From NCBI GenBank assembly GCA_964587505.1, contig CAZPLD010000004.1:1-31586 (forward strand): a stretch of DNA of 31,586 bases, written 5' to 3'. Below the pieces are notes generated by a model, which was not told the origin of the DNA, ran no database searches, and saw only the letters and a list, made by a program, of their open reading frames with translations. The position numbers were made by a program, and so were the translations under genes. This document shows, piece after piece, positions 15,211-22,683 of the stretch. How positions within the stretch are numbered: position 1 is the first letter of the stretch; each line of letters starts with the position of its first letter. Source of the DNA: 2-01-FULL-41-26 sp964587505. GTDB taxonomy: Bacteria > Patescibacteriota > Minisyncoccia > 2-02-FULL-40-12 > GWA2-44-9.

Positions 15211-16351
15211 AGAATTTTTCGGCAACAATTTTATTAGAAAAGTTTTCAACTATATAATGACGCCCTGCTTGCCCCATTTTTATTCTAACCTCCGAATCCA
15301 GACCTAATTTTATCATTGCTTCTTCTAGACCGTCCTTGTCATTTGGTTTTACTAATAAACCGGTTTCGCCATTAATCACAATATCTTCAATGGAACCGGA
15401 TTGAGTAGAGATTACCGGCAATTCCATCAGGGATGCCTCCGCCATTGAATAACCAAATTGTTCCTCCCAACCACCATAAGGAAAACTCGGATAAAGAAAG
15501 ATATCAGAAGCAGAAAGAATTTTAATCAATTCCTTATGACCAATCCAAGACATCCTCATTATATAATTTTCTAATCTATGTTTTTTTGTCAGACGGTCAA
15601 TATTTGCTTCATATTCCCCGCTCCCTGCAATTATAAGACGGGCTTCTGGAATTATCTTGATTATATTTTCAAATGCCTGAATAATTAAATGGATACCCTT
15701 TCTGTGGCTTATGGCTCCCACAAAAGCATAAACAATTTTGTCTTCCAGTCCGTATGTTTTTTTAGAATTTATTTTATTCTGGGATCTAAAAAAGTCAGCA
15801 TTAACTCCGCTCAACGGAATTACGGCAGTCGGCTTTTGTGTTAATTTTCTAATAATATATTCTGCTTTTTTGTTGCCACAAACAACTCCGTCCGACAAAA
15901 AAAGGTTCAATTTTATTATTATTTTTTTTAATAATAAATTAAATCCTGTAAACTTGTGTTCGTGGGAAATATTCTCCCAAGTAAAAATAATGTGTTTTAA
16001 CCCAAAAAATTTAGTCCAAAATCCTTGATACAAAGTAGTGAGAAGGGTGGGTTCGCTCGGGCTATAGACAAGGTTAATGTCTTTTCTTTTCTTTAGTTGC
16101 CACAAAACAAAAGGGAAAGCAGGCATCCAGCCCTTTAATAACCCCCCGATAATCGGATAGTGGGAGTGGTGGAAATAGGTCTTGGTTCTAAAAACATTTG
16201 GACCTTTAGGGGGGTAATAAATTATTTTACCCCCCTTGACCTTCCATGATTCCGGCAAAAGAAAAAAAACCTTCCCTTCGGCGGGATAACATTGAAATGT
16301 GTTAAAATAATTTTCTCTGATATAAGAATAGCCGGCAATTAGTACATTCAT
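15176..16351 (-). CDS. Family 4 (GT-B) glycosyltransferase
   Basis: 391 residues. N-terminal MNVLIAGYSYIRENYF, central VNADFFRSQNK, donor domain YAFVGAISHRKGIHLIIQAFENI, IIAGSGEYEANIDRL and FGYSMAEASLMELPVISTQSGSIEDIVINGETGLLV, which is a clear GT4 nucleotide-sugar pocket with E-A at the start of the EX7E-like helix. The start codon overlaps the stop of the DegT gene as ATGA (16351-16348), so translation is probably coupled. It transfers a sugar in the cytoplasm to a growing lipid-linked glycan; donor not predictable. The 3' end overlaps the next GT4 gene by 35 bp if the ATG at 15210 is used there. Confidence 0.87.
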   Translation of the reverse strand: MNVLIAGYSYIRENYFNTFQCYPAEGKVFFLLPESWKVKGGKIIYYPPKGPNVFRTKTYFHHSHYPIIGGLLKGWMPAFPFVLWQLKKRKDINLVYSPSEPTLLTTLYQGFWTKFFGLKHIIFTWENISHEHKFTGFNLLLKKIIIKLNLFLSDGVVCGNKKAEYIIRKLTQKPTAVIPLSGVNADFFRSQNKINSKKTYGLEDKIVYAFVGAISHRKGIHLIIQAFENIIKIIPEARLIIAGSGEYEANIDRLTKKHRLENYIMRMSWIGHKELIKILSASDIFLYPSFPYGGWEEQFGYSMAEASLMELPVISTQSGSIEDIVINGETGLLVKPNDKDGLEEAMIKLGLDSEVRIKMGQAGRHYIVENFSNKIVAEKFYEFFKKINLHS

Positions 16352-17703
16352 TTAGTTAAATATGGCCGGAGAAAGTTGTCAAAGGTTTTGCAGAGATAAT
16401 TGACCATTTCGTCCGTTAATCCGTGGTGGCATCCGATTACAAACGTGTCTTTCATGATTTTATCGGCGTTAGTTAATTTTCCGACAATTCTGCGCGGCGT
16501 ATTTCTAAATGCGGGCTGGCGCAATACGTTACCGGCAAACAATAACCTTGTTTGTATCTTTTTAGATTCAAGGTGTTTTAAAATATCAAGCCGGGAAAAC
16601 GGGGCGCCGTCTTTTATGGTTATCGGAAATGCCAGCCAGTAAATTTCGGCTTGGGGAAGTTCTTCCGGCAAAATCAAGAATTGCTCGTATTTTTTCAGAA
16701 AATTTTTCAACTTATTAAAATTATTTTTACGAATAGCGTTAAAGTTGCTTAGTTTTTGCAACTGAGCTAACCCAAAAGCGGCTTGAATCTCCGTAGGTTT
16801 TAAATTGTACCCGACCATTGAATAAACAAATTTCCTGTCATAAGGAATGCCGTCGATATGAACATTAAAACGCTCTTCCATATCCTCGTTGTCATCTCCA
16901 AATCTTCCCCAATCTCTATAAGCAAGAGCTTTAGCCAATAACTTCTCATCGTCCATACATAAAATTCCTCCTCCGCCTGCGGCGGTAATGTGATGGGAGG
17001 CATAAAAACTGCAAACAGTTATATCAGCGAAAGAGCCGGTTGGTTTTCCGTAAATTTTTCCGCCAAGAGTGTCACAGCTATCCTCAACGAGATACAAGTT
17101 ATTTTTCTTGCAAAATAATTGAAGAGCTTTCATGTCATTTAAGTTGCCCAAGGTGTGGGGCAAAATAACCGCTTTGGTTTTTTTAGAAAGCATTTTAGAC
17201 AGATTCTCTAAATTCAAATTATATGTATTTAATTCGCTATCGGCCACAACCGGCATCAGATTATTATTTAAAATAGCGGCAAGCGTGGTTGCAAAAGTGC
17301 AAGCCGCCGTAATAACTTCTGAACCGGGCGGTAAATTAAGAATTTTTAAAGCGAGGAACGTGCCGGAAGAACCGGAGTTAACCAAAACACCATGTTTTTT
17401 TCCAAAAATAACAGCCACCTGCCTGGCAAACTCGGCCGAGTAGTTTCCCAACCCAAGCCAGCCCTTATCAAGCGCTTCTGCCACCGCCTTTTTTTCTTCA
17501 TCGCCATAAACCGCCAACGAGTAATAGACTTTATCTATGCCGGGCTTGAATTTTTTGCTTAAAAACGTGGGTCCGAGATATGCCGTGCTTACAAAAAAAC
17601 GCTGTGCCGAATCATCGGCAGTAAGCACGCTGGCCAATTGAGCCACTACCTTGCCTGCCTCTCGCTGATTATTAACTTTTATTGTTTTAATTTGTTGTTT
17701 CAT
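16348..17703 (-). CDS. DegT family enzyme of the His type (RfbH-like 3-dehydratase lacking the Fe-S cysteines)
   Basis: 451 residues with an N-terminal ~60-residue extension, as in RfbH/E1 (CDP-4-keto-6-deoxyglucose 3-dehydrase). LVNSGSSGTFLAL (107-119), LVEDSCDTLGG (205-215) and SFYASHHIT (232-240) are aligned with RfbH SFYPAHHIT; H237 replaces the PLP lysine. RLLFAGNVLRQPAFRN and VGKLTNADKIMKDTFVIG near the C-terminus match RfbH closely. RfbH carries a Cys-rich loop after RDWGR for a [2Fe-2S] cluster; here that loop reads RDWGRFGDDNEDMEERFN with no Cys. The GEGG motif is AGGGG. Prediction: a PLP/PMP dehydratase that works without an iron-sulfur cluster, as ColD does. It overlaps the cupin gene by one base (TAATG) and the next GT4 by four. 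Confidence 0.85.
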   Translation of the reverse strand: MKQQIKTIKVNNQREAGKVVAQLASVLTADDSAQRFFVSTAYLGPTFLSKKFKPGIDKVYYSLAVYGDEEKKAVAEALDKGWLGLGNYSAEFARQVAVIFGKKHGVLVNSGSSGTFLALKILNLPPGSEVITAACTFATTLAAILNNNLMPVVADSELNTYNLNLENLSKMLSKKTKAVILPHTLGNLNDMKALQLFCKKNNLYLVEDSCDTLGGKIYGKPTGSFADITVCSFYASHHITAAGGGGILCMDDEKLLAKALAYRDWGRFGDDNEDMEERFNVHIDGIPYDRKFVYSMVGYNLKPTEIQAAFGLAQLQKLSNFNAIRKNNFNKLKNFLKKYEQFLILPEELPQAEIYWLAFPITIKDGAPFSRLDILKHLESKKIQTRLLFAGNVLRQPAFRNTPRRIVGKLTNADKIMKDTFVIGCHHGLTDEMVNYLCKTFDNFLRPYLTK

Positions 17704-18182
17704 TATTTAAAATTTAGCACAAATGCATTTATTTTATTCCACGCTTCTTCGGTTTCTATTTCCACTGGCGAGATGTCGAGTTGCTCTTTGAATTCCGGAC
17801 CCCATCCCGGAAATCTATAAACAATTATGCACGCTTGTTCATCACCGATGTTCTTCATGTGATGGGCCGAGCCAAGCGGCAGTTCATATGTCAAAAAATT
17901 ATCATCTCCCGACTCAAATTCCTGTTTATTAAAACGGTCTTTATATACTGTTGACCTAATCCTGCCTTTGATGCAAGTTACAAAATATCGCGCCGTGGCG
18001 TGAATATGATAACCCTTTTCAACCCCCGGATCAATTGTGCTCAAATACACCTGGCCGGCAAGATGTTTGGTAAAGCCGTCCCGATCGTTTACAATCTCCA
18101 AAACCCAGCCATTAGGATTTTTATAGGCGTCAACGGTATCTATTTTTTTGCACGGTTTGATTTTGACAAAATCTTTTTCCAT
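17703..18182 (-). CDS. Cupin (RmlC/FdtA-like) sugar epimerase or isomerase candidate
   Basis: 159 residues, one beta-barrel domain. STIDPGVEKGYHIHATARYFVTCIKGRIRSTVYKD (about 48-82) holds the G-x-x-x-G-x-H-x-H pattern of cupin motif 1, and LPLGSAHHMKNIGDEQACIIVY (about 101-122) is motif 2. Length and N-terminal VLEIVNDRDG resemble RmlC-like and WxcM/FdtA sugar-nucleotide enzymes, but the RmlC catalytic His-Asp pair cannot be assigned with certainty. It is followed by the RfbH-like dehydratase with a TAATG junction and starts 43 bases inside the end of the RmlD-like gene. Position between a reductase and a dehydratase suggests 3- or 5-epimerisation of a 4-keto sugar (inference). No clear ribosome site at the ATG. 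Confidence 0.72.
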   Translation of the reverse strand: MEKDFVKIKPCKKIDTVDAYKNPNGWVLEIVNDRDGFTKHLAGQVYLSTIDPGVEKGYHIHATARYFVTCIKGRIRSTVYKDRFNKQEFESGDDNFLTYELPLGSAHHMKNIGDEQACIIVYRFPGWGPEFKEQLDISPVEIETEEAWNKINAFVLNFK

Positions 18183-18886
18183 TTTGAACTATTAAGGTAT
18201 ATGTACTGCGGCAGTTTAACCGGCACATCTTTTATAGACATCGGTTTGACATCCGGTGAAGCTCTTTTGGCTAAATCGTAAATCGTCTTTTTCTTTCCGG
18301 AAATATGGATGACACCGGTCAGATCCGTCATCAGAGCCGCTTTCACAATATCCGGCGCCCGTTCTGAAGCGAAATCAGCGCAGGTCCACTGATCAGTGAA
18401 CGCTTTCGGATATTCCCAGAGACCATCTTTCTTAAATCCGGTTCTGATAATGAGCGTATTCGGATACTGGCTTACAATAGCTTCTCCGACTAATTTTGTC
18501 AACGAATAATAATTGACCGGGTTAGGCGTGTCTTCTTCACTATAGTTACCGGTTTTACCATCAAAAACGTAGTGGGTGGATATGTAAACAAATCTTCTTC
18601 CTCCAGCTGCCCGCGCCATGTTCTGTGTCCCAAGAACATTAACCTTCCAGCACCCTACTTTGTCTTTCTCTGCCCCGACCACATCCGTCCAAGCCGCGCA
18701 ATGGATAATGATGTTGGGATTATGTTTCTTAATCGTCTTAATGCAAATCTCCGGATCTGTAACATCAAGCTCTTTCGAACTTGGAGCAATGCAAGAGATA
18801 AATTTACTTATCTCAAATCCAAGCATTCCGGATCCTCCGGTAATCAATATCTTTTTACTATTTTTAATATCTGGGTTTGTTTTCAT
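18140..18886 (-). CDS. RmlD-like NAD(P)-dependent 4-keto-sugar reductase
   Basis: 248 residues, shorter than RmlD (about 290). KILITGGSGMLGFEISKF (12-29) is the nucleotide-binding motif; the sequence IIIHCAAWTDVVGAEKDKVGCWKVNVLGTQNMARAA is diagnostic of the RmlD group, as is FVYISTHYVFDGKTGNYSEEDTPNPVNYYSLTKLVGE, with catalytic YSLTK. Family members reduce the 4-keto group of dTDP-4-keto-rhamnose. No rmlA, rmlB or rmlC proper is in the window, so reduction of a 3,6-dideoxy-4-keto intermediate made by the adjacent dehydratase is the preferred inference. The 43-bp overlap with the cupin gene is unusually long. Confidence 0.83.
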   Translation of the reverse strand: MKTNPDIKNSKKILITGGSGMLGFEISKFISCIAPSSKELDVTDPEICIKTIKKHNPNIIIHCAAWTDVVGAEKDKVGCWKVNVLGTQNMARAAGGRRFVYISTHYVFDGKTGNYSEEDTPNPVNYYSLTKLVGEAIVSQYPNTLIIRTGFKKDGLWEYPKAFTDQWTCADFASERAPDIVKAALMTDLTGVIHISGKKKTIYDLAKRASPDVKPMSIKDVPVKLPQYIYLNSSKWKKILSKSNRAKK

Positions 18887-18904
18887 AAGATTTTGTCTCT
18901 AATT

Positions 18905-19960
18905 TTATTTTTCCAAATACTGAAGCAGTCCGCTGACCAAAATTTTAGGCGTAAATCGAGTTTCAAATTCTTTCTTGATGTTGCTGCCGAGTTTTTCCCG
19001 CAATGCCGGATCATGGAACAGAATCATTATTTTGTCAGCCAGGTCTTGCGGATTGCCGCGTTCGGAAAGAAGTCCATTCTCACCTTCAGTAAAAAGTTCG
19101 CGAGCCGGCAACCCATCGCCGGTGATTATCGGCTTACCACAGGCCATATATTCAAACAATTTGTTCATACTTACCTGTTTTGCTTTCTCAGTCAGGCCGA
19201 ATCCGCCAAGGCAGATATCAGCCATATTGATACGGCGAGCCAATTCTTCATAGCTGACTTGGTCAATCCAGCGGATATTTGTAAGCCCTAGTTCTTCAGC
19301 TCGCATCCGGGACTTGGCATAATCTTGGCCCTTGCCAATAAGTTGAAAAAGTATCGGTTTATTCTGAAGGATGCGGGCCGCTTCAATAATCTGGTCAGCG
19401 CCTTGTAATGGAATAAAGTGGCCGTGAAAATGGACGAGGAATTTGTCGGTGTCTTTCTTAACTTCAAAGGGTTTCATTATATCGTCATCTGTGCCGACAA
19501 ATACCCGCAAAAACTTTTCCCGAAACAAATTAAACTCTTTAACGAAAAAATCGATGTGGGCATTCGTGTCTAAAAGCACGAGGTCGGCCAAGCGACAGGA
19601 AAATCTATCAACCCAACGATAGTATTTGGCCCGCCAGCTGTTTTTATTAAAATACTGCCTGTCTAAAATGTAACCGCCGTAATGAGAGGTAAGAATATCA
19701 AAAATAATAGGTTTTCGGGTTAAAAACCTAGCTAGCGGCATAACTTCCTGGCCGGGAAATCCGACAACCATAACGTCAAAATTTTTATTGCGCATGGTTA
19801 TATATTTAAAAAACAACTTAGTAAGTTGAATAAATCTGCCGCCGGAAACTCGACATTGAACAACTTCGATTCCATTTTCTTTAAATCCTTTGATCAAAAC
19901 CCGATTTTTACCGTAATCAGGCTTATAAAAACCAAAATAAAGAATTTTATGAATGGTCAT
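18905..19960 (-). CDS. Family 4 (GT-B) glycosyltransferase
   Basis: 351 residues. N-terminal ILYFGFYKPDYGKNRVLIKGFKENGIEVVQC; VVGFPGQEVMPLARFL; the hinge KFLRVFVGTDDDIMKPF; then FLVHFHGHFIPLQGADQIIEAA, LIGKGQDYAKSRM and VSMNKLFEYMACGKPIITGDGLPARELFTEGENGLLSE, all characteristic of the GT4 donor-binding half. The start follows the stop of the upstream GT4 gene without a gap. Cytoplasmic sugar transfer to a lipid-linked acceptor; specificity not readable. Confidence 0.87.
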   Translation of the reverse strand: MTIHKILYFGFYKPDYGKNRVLIKGFKENGIEVVQCRVSGGRFIQLTKLFFKYITMRNKNFDVMVVGFPGQEVMPLARFLTRKPIIFDILTSHYGGYILDRQYFNKNSWRAKYYRWVDRFSCRLADLVLLDTNAHIDFFVKEFNLFREKFLRVFVGTDDDIMKPFEVKKDTDKFLVHFHGHFIPLQGADQIIEAARILQNKPILFQLIGKGQDYAKSRMRAEELGLTNIRWIDQVSYEELARRINMADICLGGFGLTEKAKQVSMNKLFEYMACGKPIITGDGLPARELFTEGENGLLSERGNPQDLADKIMILFHDPALREKLGSNIKKEFETRFTPKILVSGLLQYLEK

Positions 19961-20986
19961 TTATTTGTGTTTAATAATAGATGAAATTTTATCTATTAAC
20001 AGGTTTAGATCGTGGTGTTCTAAAACATATTCTCTTAATCGGAAATCCTTGTTTTCACCCATAACGTGTTGAATTTTTTCAGCTAAATCAGAAGGGTTGT
20101 TTTCTGAAAAAATCAACTCTTGAGGCAAAAAAGCCCTTGCTGCATCGCTAGAACTTAATACTTTCGTTCCGCAAGACATGGCCTCAAGAATTGTTTTGTC
20201 TAAACTGCCGGTTTTGCTTAAATGAACGAACAGATGATGACTCTGATAGTAAGGTACAAGGTCTTGATTGTTTATTTTACCCAAAAAATTAAAACTTTTC
20301 TGAAGTTCAAGTTCGCCAATCAGCGATTTGAGTTTTTGTTCATAGTCCGGGTCTTTTTTTAAGGCCGGTTCACCTATCATCGTTATCGAAAATTCTATAT
20401 TTTGGTCTTTCAAAATTTTAGCAGCCCTAACAAGTATTTCGTAATTTTTAACCTTGGCAATTCTGCCTACACTTAAAATGCTAAATTTTTCTGACTTCTT
20501 ATTTATGCCTGGCTTAAATAATTCTGTATTAACGCCATGGCCGGTTACAATCACTTTTTTTGAAGGCAAGCGGAAACTTTCTTTTGAAGCAGTAAAAATC
20601 GTATCGGCAAATTTTTCTGCCAATTTTAGTTTGGCCGTTACTCCGCCACTGGTGTACCAGAAGAATATTTTCTTGTGCATTAAATGCCAACACCACCCGC
20701 CCAATACCACCCAAATCGGATTCATGTGCACAAAAACAGAGTCATACTGCTTTCTGTATCGGAAAATGTCTTTATAGAAATTAAAAAGCCAAACTAATTT
20801 TGGCAGATTATTATCTTTGCCCAAACTTATAACCTCAACATTTCCGAGTAAATTAAACTCGCCTTTTTCTAAACAAAGGATGGTAACTTTCTCAAACTTT
20901 TGGGCAAAACGAGCAACCCAGTCAATAAAAAAAGCGAGAAGTTGATCATTCTCGTCAACTTTTTTGGTAACGATTAAGAGATTCAC
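19961..20986 (-). CDS. Family 4 (GT-B) glycosyltransferase
   Basis: 341 residues from the GTG at 20986; an in-frame GTG at 20989 is also possible. VNLLIVTKKVDENDQLLAFFIDWVARFAQKF opens the N-terminal Rossmann domain. The donor half shows VTGHGVNTELFKPG, ILSVGRIAKVKNYEILVRAAKIL, FLGKINNQDLVPYYQSHHLFVHLSKTGSLDKTILEAMSCGTKVLSSSDAARAFL. The E-A-M-S-C-G motif is the standard GT4 nucleotide-sugar site. A promoter with a -10 box six bases before the GTG at 20986 supports that start and a leaderless message. It is the first gene of a seven-gene unit extending to 14065. Confidence 0.87.
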   Translation of the reverse strand: MNLLIVTKKVDENDQLLAFFIDWVARFAQKFEKVTILCLEKGEFNLLGNVEVISLGKDNNLPKLVWLFNFYKDIFRYRKQYDSVFVHMNPIWVVLGGWCWHLMHKKIFFWYTSGGVTAKLKLAEKFADTIFTASKESFRLPSKKVIVTGHGVNTELFKPGINKKSEKFSILSVGRIAKVKNYEILVRAAKILKDQNIEFSITMIGEPALKKDPDYEQKLKSLIGELELQKSFNFLGKINNQDLVPYYQSHHLFVHLSKTGSLDKTILEAMSCGTKVLSSSDAARAFLPQELIFSENNPSDLAEKIQHVMGENKDFRLREYVLEHHDLNLLIDKISSIIKHK

Positions 20987-20992
20987 CACCTT

Positions 20993-21021
20993 ATGTTACA
21001 ATAAAAATGGCTTAAAATCAA
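20993..21021 (-). promoter_or_regulatory. Sigma70-like promoter, leaderless, for the seven-gene block
   Basis: Minus strand: TTGATT (21021-21016), 17-base spacer, TAACAT (20998-20993), six bases (aaggtg), GTG at 20986. The -35 starts two bases after the preceding terminator hairpin. The same TAACAT-N6-start arrangement occurs at 6852-6857. Confidence 0.55.
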
Positions 21022-21022
21022 C

Positions 21023-21053
21023 ACAAAAGACCCGCAAAGAATGGGTCTTTTGT
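21023..21053 (-). terminator. Rho-independent terminator of the surface-protein trio
   Basis: Perfect 11-bp stem ACAAAAGACCC (21023-21033) / GGGTCTTTTGT (21043-21053), 9-base loop. It lies 18 bases beyond the stop of the SH3b protein gene (21072) and insulates it from the GT promoter immediately downstream. Confidence 0.85.
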
Positions 21054-21071
21054 GGTCTAATTTTTAAAATT

Positions 21072-22268
21072 TTAAAGCGCTTTCAAGTAGTCGCCATGCA
21101 CCCAGGCATCTTTGGTTTGATATTTTATCTTATGCCACGAACCTTGCTGGCTCAAACTTCCTACAATCTGCCCAGCCATAAGTTTACCCAAAATAACGCC
21201 TGAAGTACTGGCCGATGCTCTCACGTTTAGCTGATCAGCGCCAACGACTTTATATTGCTTTATAACAACAGCCGGAGTTGATGCGGGTGTTGAAGAAGTA
21301 GTTTTTCTAGAATAATCCGGTATTTGATTGACGGAAGTGTAAGCCGCTCCTTGCGGATACCAGCTAAACTCTTTGGTGTTGATGCAGAAAACCTTTTTAA
21401 AGAAGTCGGGGTCGTCTGCGACAGCTTGTTCTCCGGTTGTGTTAACCCAGTGCAGTGTGCCGGTATCTTCGCCTGTGGTTTCTACTCCATACACTTTTTT
21501 GTCATTTATTTCACAATTCCTGAAAAGACCTGATGTAACAAGGGTGTCTCTTATGGGGACAACGATAGTTTTAATCTTAGCAAATCCGCCAAGGTGGCCA
21601 TAGAATCCAAATATCACAGGATTTAAGAACAATCTCTTATAACCATGCGGGTTGACTATATAAACATCCGGATCGCTTGAACCGGCAGCGCTTATCACGT
21701 CGCCATCCTTTAAGCTTACGCTGGTCAAACTCACAAATCCTCGTGATGCCGGGGTCGGTTTGCTTACAGAAATCGGCGCAGGAGTTGAGGTCGGAGTTGG
21801 TGAAACAACCGGGCTCACAATCGGTGTGGGAGTCGGGGTCGGAGTTGATGTAATAAATCCTCCACCTCCACCGCCGCCACCGCCCGGATTTGAAAGCGTA
21901 TCGCAATTATTTGATTCCGGGGTAATAACTACTGTTTTTGTTCCGGTAATGGTGATGGATGATCGATTAGCGGAACAACTATATGAAACATTGCCGTCAT
22001 TGGTAAGGAGTTTTCTGTCAGGTGATGTTAATGTAAAAGTCTGCCCCGCGGAGATTGTAATTGTTATGTTGGTATTTGTCGCAATTACGCTGTCAGCGTC
22101 AGAACCGCCAAGTATCGTAAAATCTCCCACATCCATCGTTACGGTGGTCTCTTCCTGAAAATAAGCATCGCCAACGGCTTTTGCCTGGTTAATTCCAACC
22201 CCAAAAACACTCGCCACCAAAAACGCGAGGAATAGTGACGGGTAAAGTTTATTTTTTATTAATTGCAT
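21072..22268 (-). CDS. Exported multidomain protein with Gly9 and Pro/Thr linker and C-terminal SH3b domain
   Basis: 398 residues from the ATG at 22268, chosen because an AAGGAAAA site lies about 7 bases upstream and the upstream gene stops at 22270. A signal peptide is clear: basic MQLIKNKLYPS, hydrophobic LFLAFLVASVFGVG, cleavage after AKA (about 31). Then a beta-rich domain (~32-125), nine glycines, a PTPTPTPIVSPVVSPTPTSTPAP linker in pieces (~140-165), and a middle domain containing DPDVYIVNPHGYKRLFLNP and a Cys pair (RNCEIN...VFCIN) that resembles repeats in other Patescibacteria surface proteins (recollection, unchecked). The final ~60 residues (QLNVRASASTSGVILGKLMAGQIV...WHKIKY...AWVHGDYLKAL) are a bacterial SH3 domain, usually binding cell-wall or glycan. 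Function unknown; the Ser/Thr linker is a possible glycosylation zone. Confidence 0.85.
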   Translation of the reverse strand: MQLIKNKLYPSLFLAFLVASVFGVGINQAKAVGDAYFQEETTVTMDVGDFTILGGSDADSVIATNTNITITISAGQTFTLTSPDRKLLTNDGNVSYSCSANRSSITITGTKTVVITPESNNCDTLSNPGGGGGGGGGFITSTPTPTPTPIVSPVVSPTPTSTPAPISVSKPTPASRGFVSLTSVSLKDGDVISAAGSSDPDVYIVNPHGYKRLFLNPVIFGFYGHLGGFAKIKTIVVPIRDTLVTSGLFRNCEINDKKVYGVETTGEDTGTLHWVNTTGEQAVADDPDFFKKVFCINTKEFSWYPQGAAYTSVNQIPDYSRKTTSSTPASTPAVVIKQYKVVGADQLNVRASASTSGVILGKLMAGQIVGSLSQQGSWHKIKYQTKDAWVHGDYLKAL

Positions 22269-22269
22269 T

Positions 22270-22683
22270 TTATTTTCCTTGAGCTTGCATATTCTGGATG
22301 GTCTTAACAACCGGAGAATCCGGTTTTAGATTTTCCCAGAACAACACTTGGTCTTGGTTTATTATCATTTCGTCTTTGGGACCGTGCGGCTCACCCGCTC
22401 CCAGCTTAATAAGACGTCCGGTGCCGCTTTCGTCCACTTTAACATAATAAACATCGGCTAAAATTAAATAATCTGAACTGATATTCTTTAAATACCCGAA
22501 GTATATTTGGTCATTTGTCAAAAATACGGCTTGGTATGCGCCAGAATCAATGAAACCTTCTTTATCATATCGGTCATATTTAATAGAACTTATTAAGGGC
22601 AGAATGCTTATAACTCCTACGGCCACAGCCAGAATTGCAACGCTTACCGCTACGATAATTGGAACATGCTTACTGCTAATCAT
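22270..22683 (-). CDS. Small single-pass membrane protein, conserved-looking, function unknown
   Basis: 137 residues. The start at 22683 is favoured: its ATG overlaps the TGA of the upstream gene (ATGA, 22683-22680), whereas the longer frame to 22785 would add 34 unlikely residues antisense to nothing but inside the neighbour's end. Residues ~8-30 (IIVAVSVAILAVAVGVISILPLI) form one membrane helix, the rest probably outside. The soluble part has YQAVFLTNDQIYFGYLKNISSDYLILADVYYVKV and LIKLGAGEPHGPKDEMIINQDQVLFWENL, a pattern I associate with a family widespread in Patescibacteria (memory, not searched). No catalytic motif is evident. It lies between two exported proteins and one base before the SH3b protein gene, suggesting a shared envelope role. 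Confidence 0.8.
   Translation of the reverse strand: MISSKHVPIIVAVSVAILAVAVGVISILPLISSIKYDRYDKEGFIDSGAYQAVFLTNDQIYFGYLKNISSDYLILADVYYVKVDESGTGRLIKLGAGEPHGPKDEMIINQDQVLFWENLKPDSPVVKTIQNMQAQGK

Noticed and set aside
18572..19291. 239-codon open frame on the + strand across the RmlD-like and GT4 genes
   Set aside because: Antisense to two genes with clear family motifs; translation is Cys/Phe-rich with no recognisable domain or ribosome site.
21760..22158. 132-codon + strand frame rich in VGVGVGV and PPPPPPPP
   Set aside because: It is the complement of the Gly9 and Pro/Thr linker of the exported SH3b protein; low-complexity shadow.
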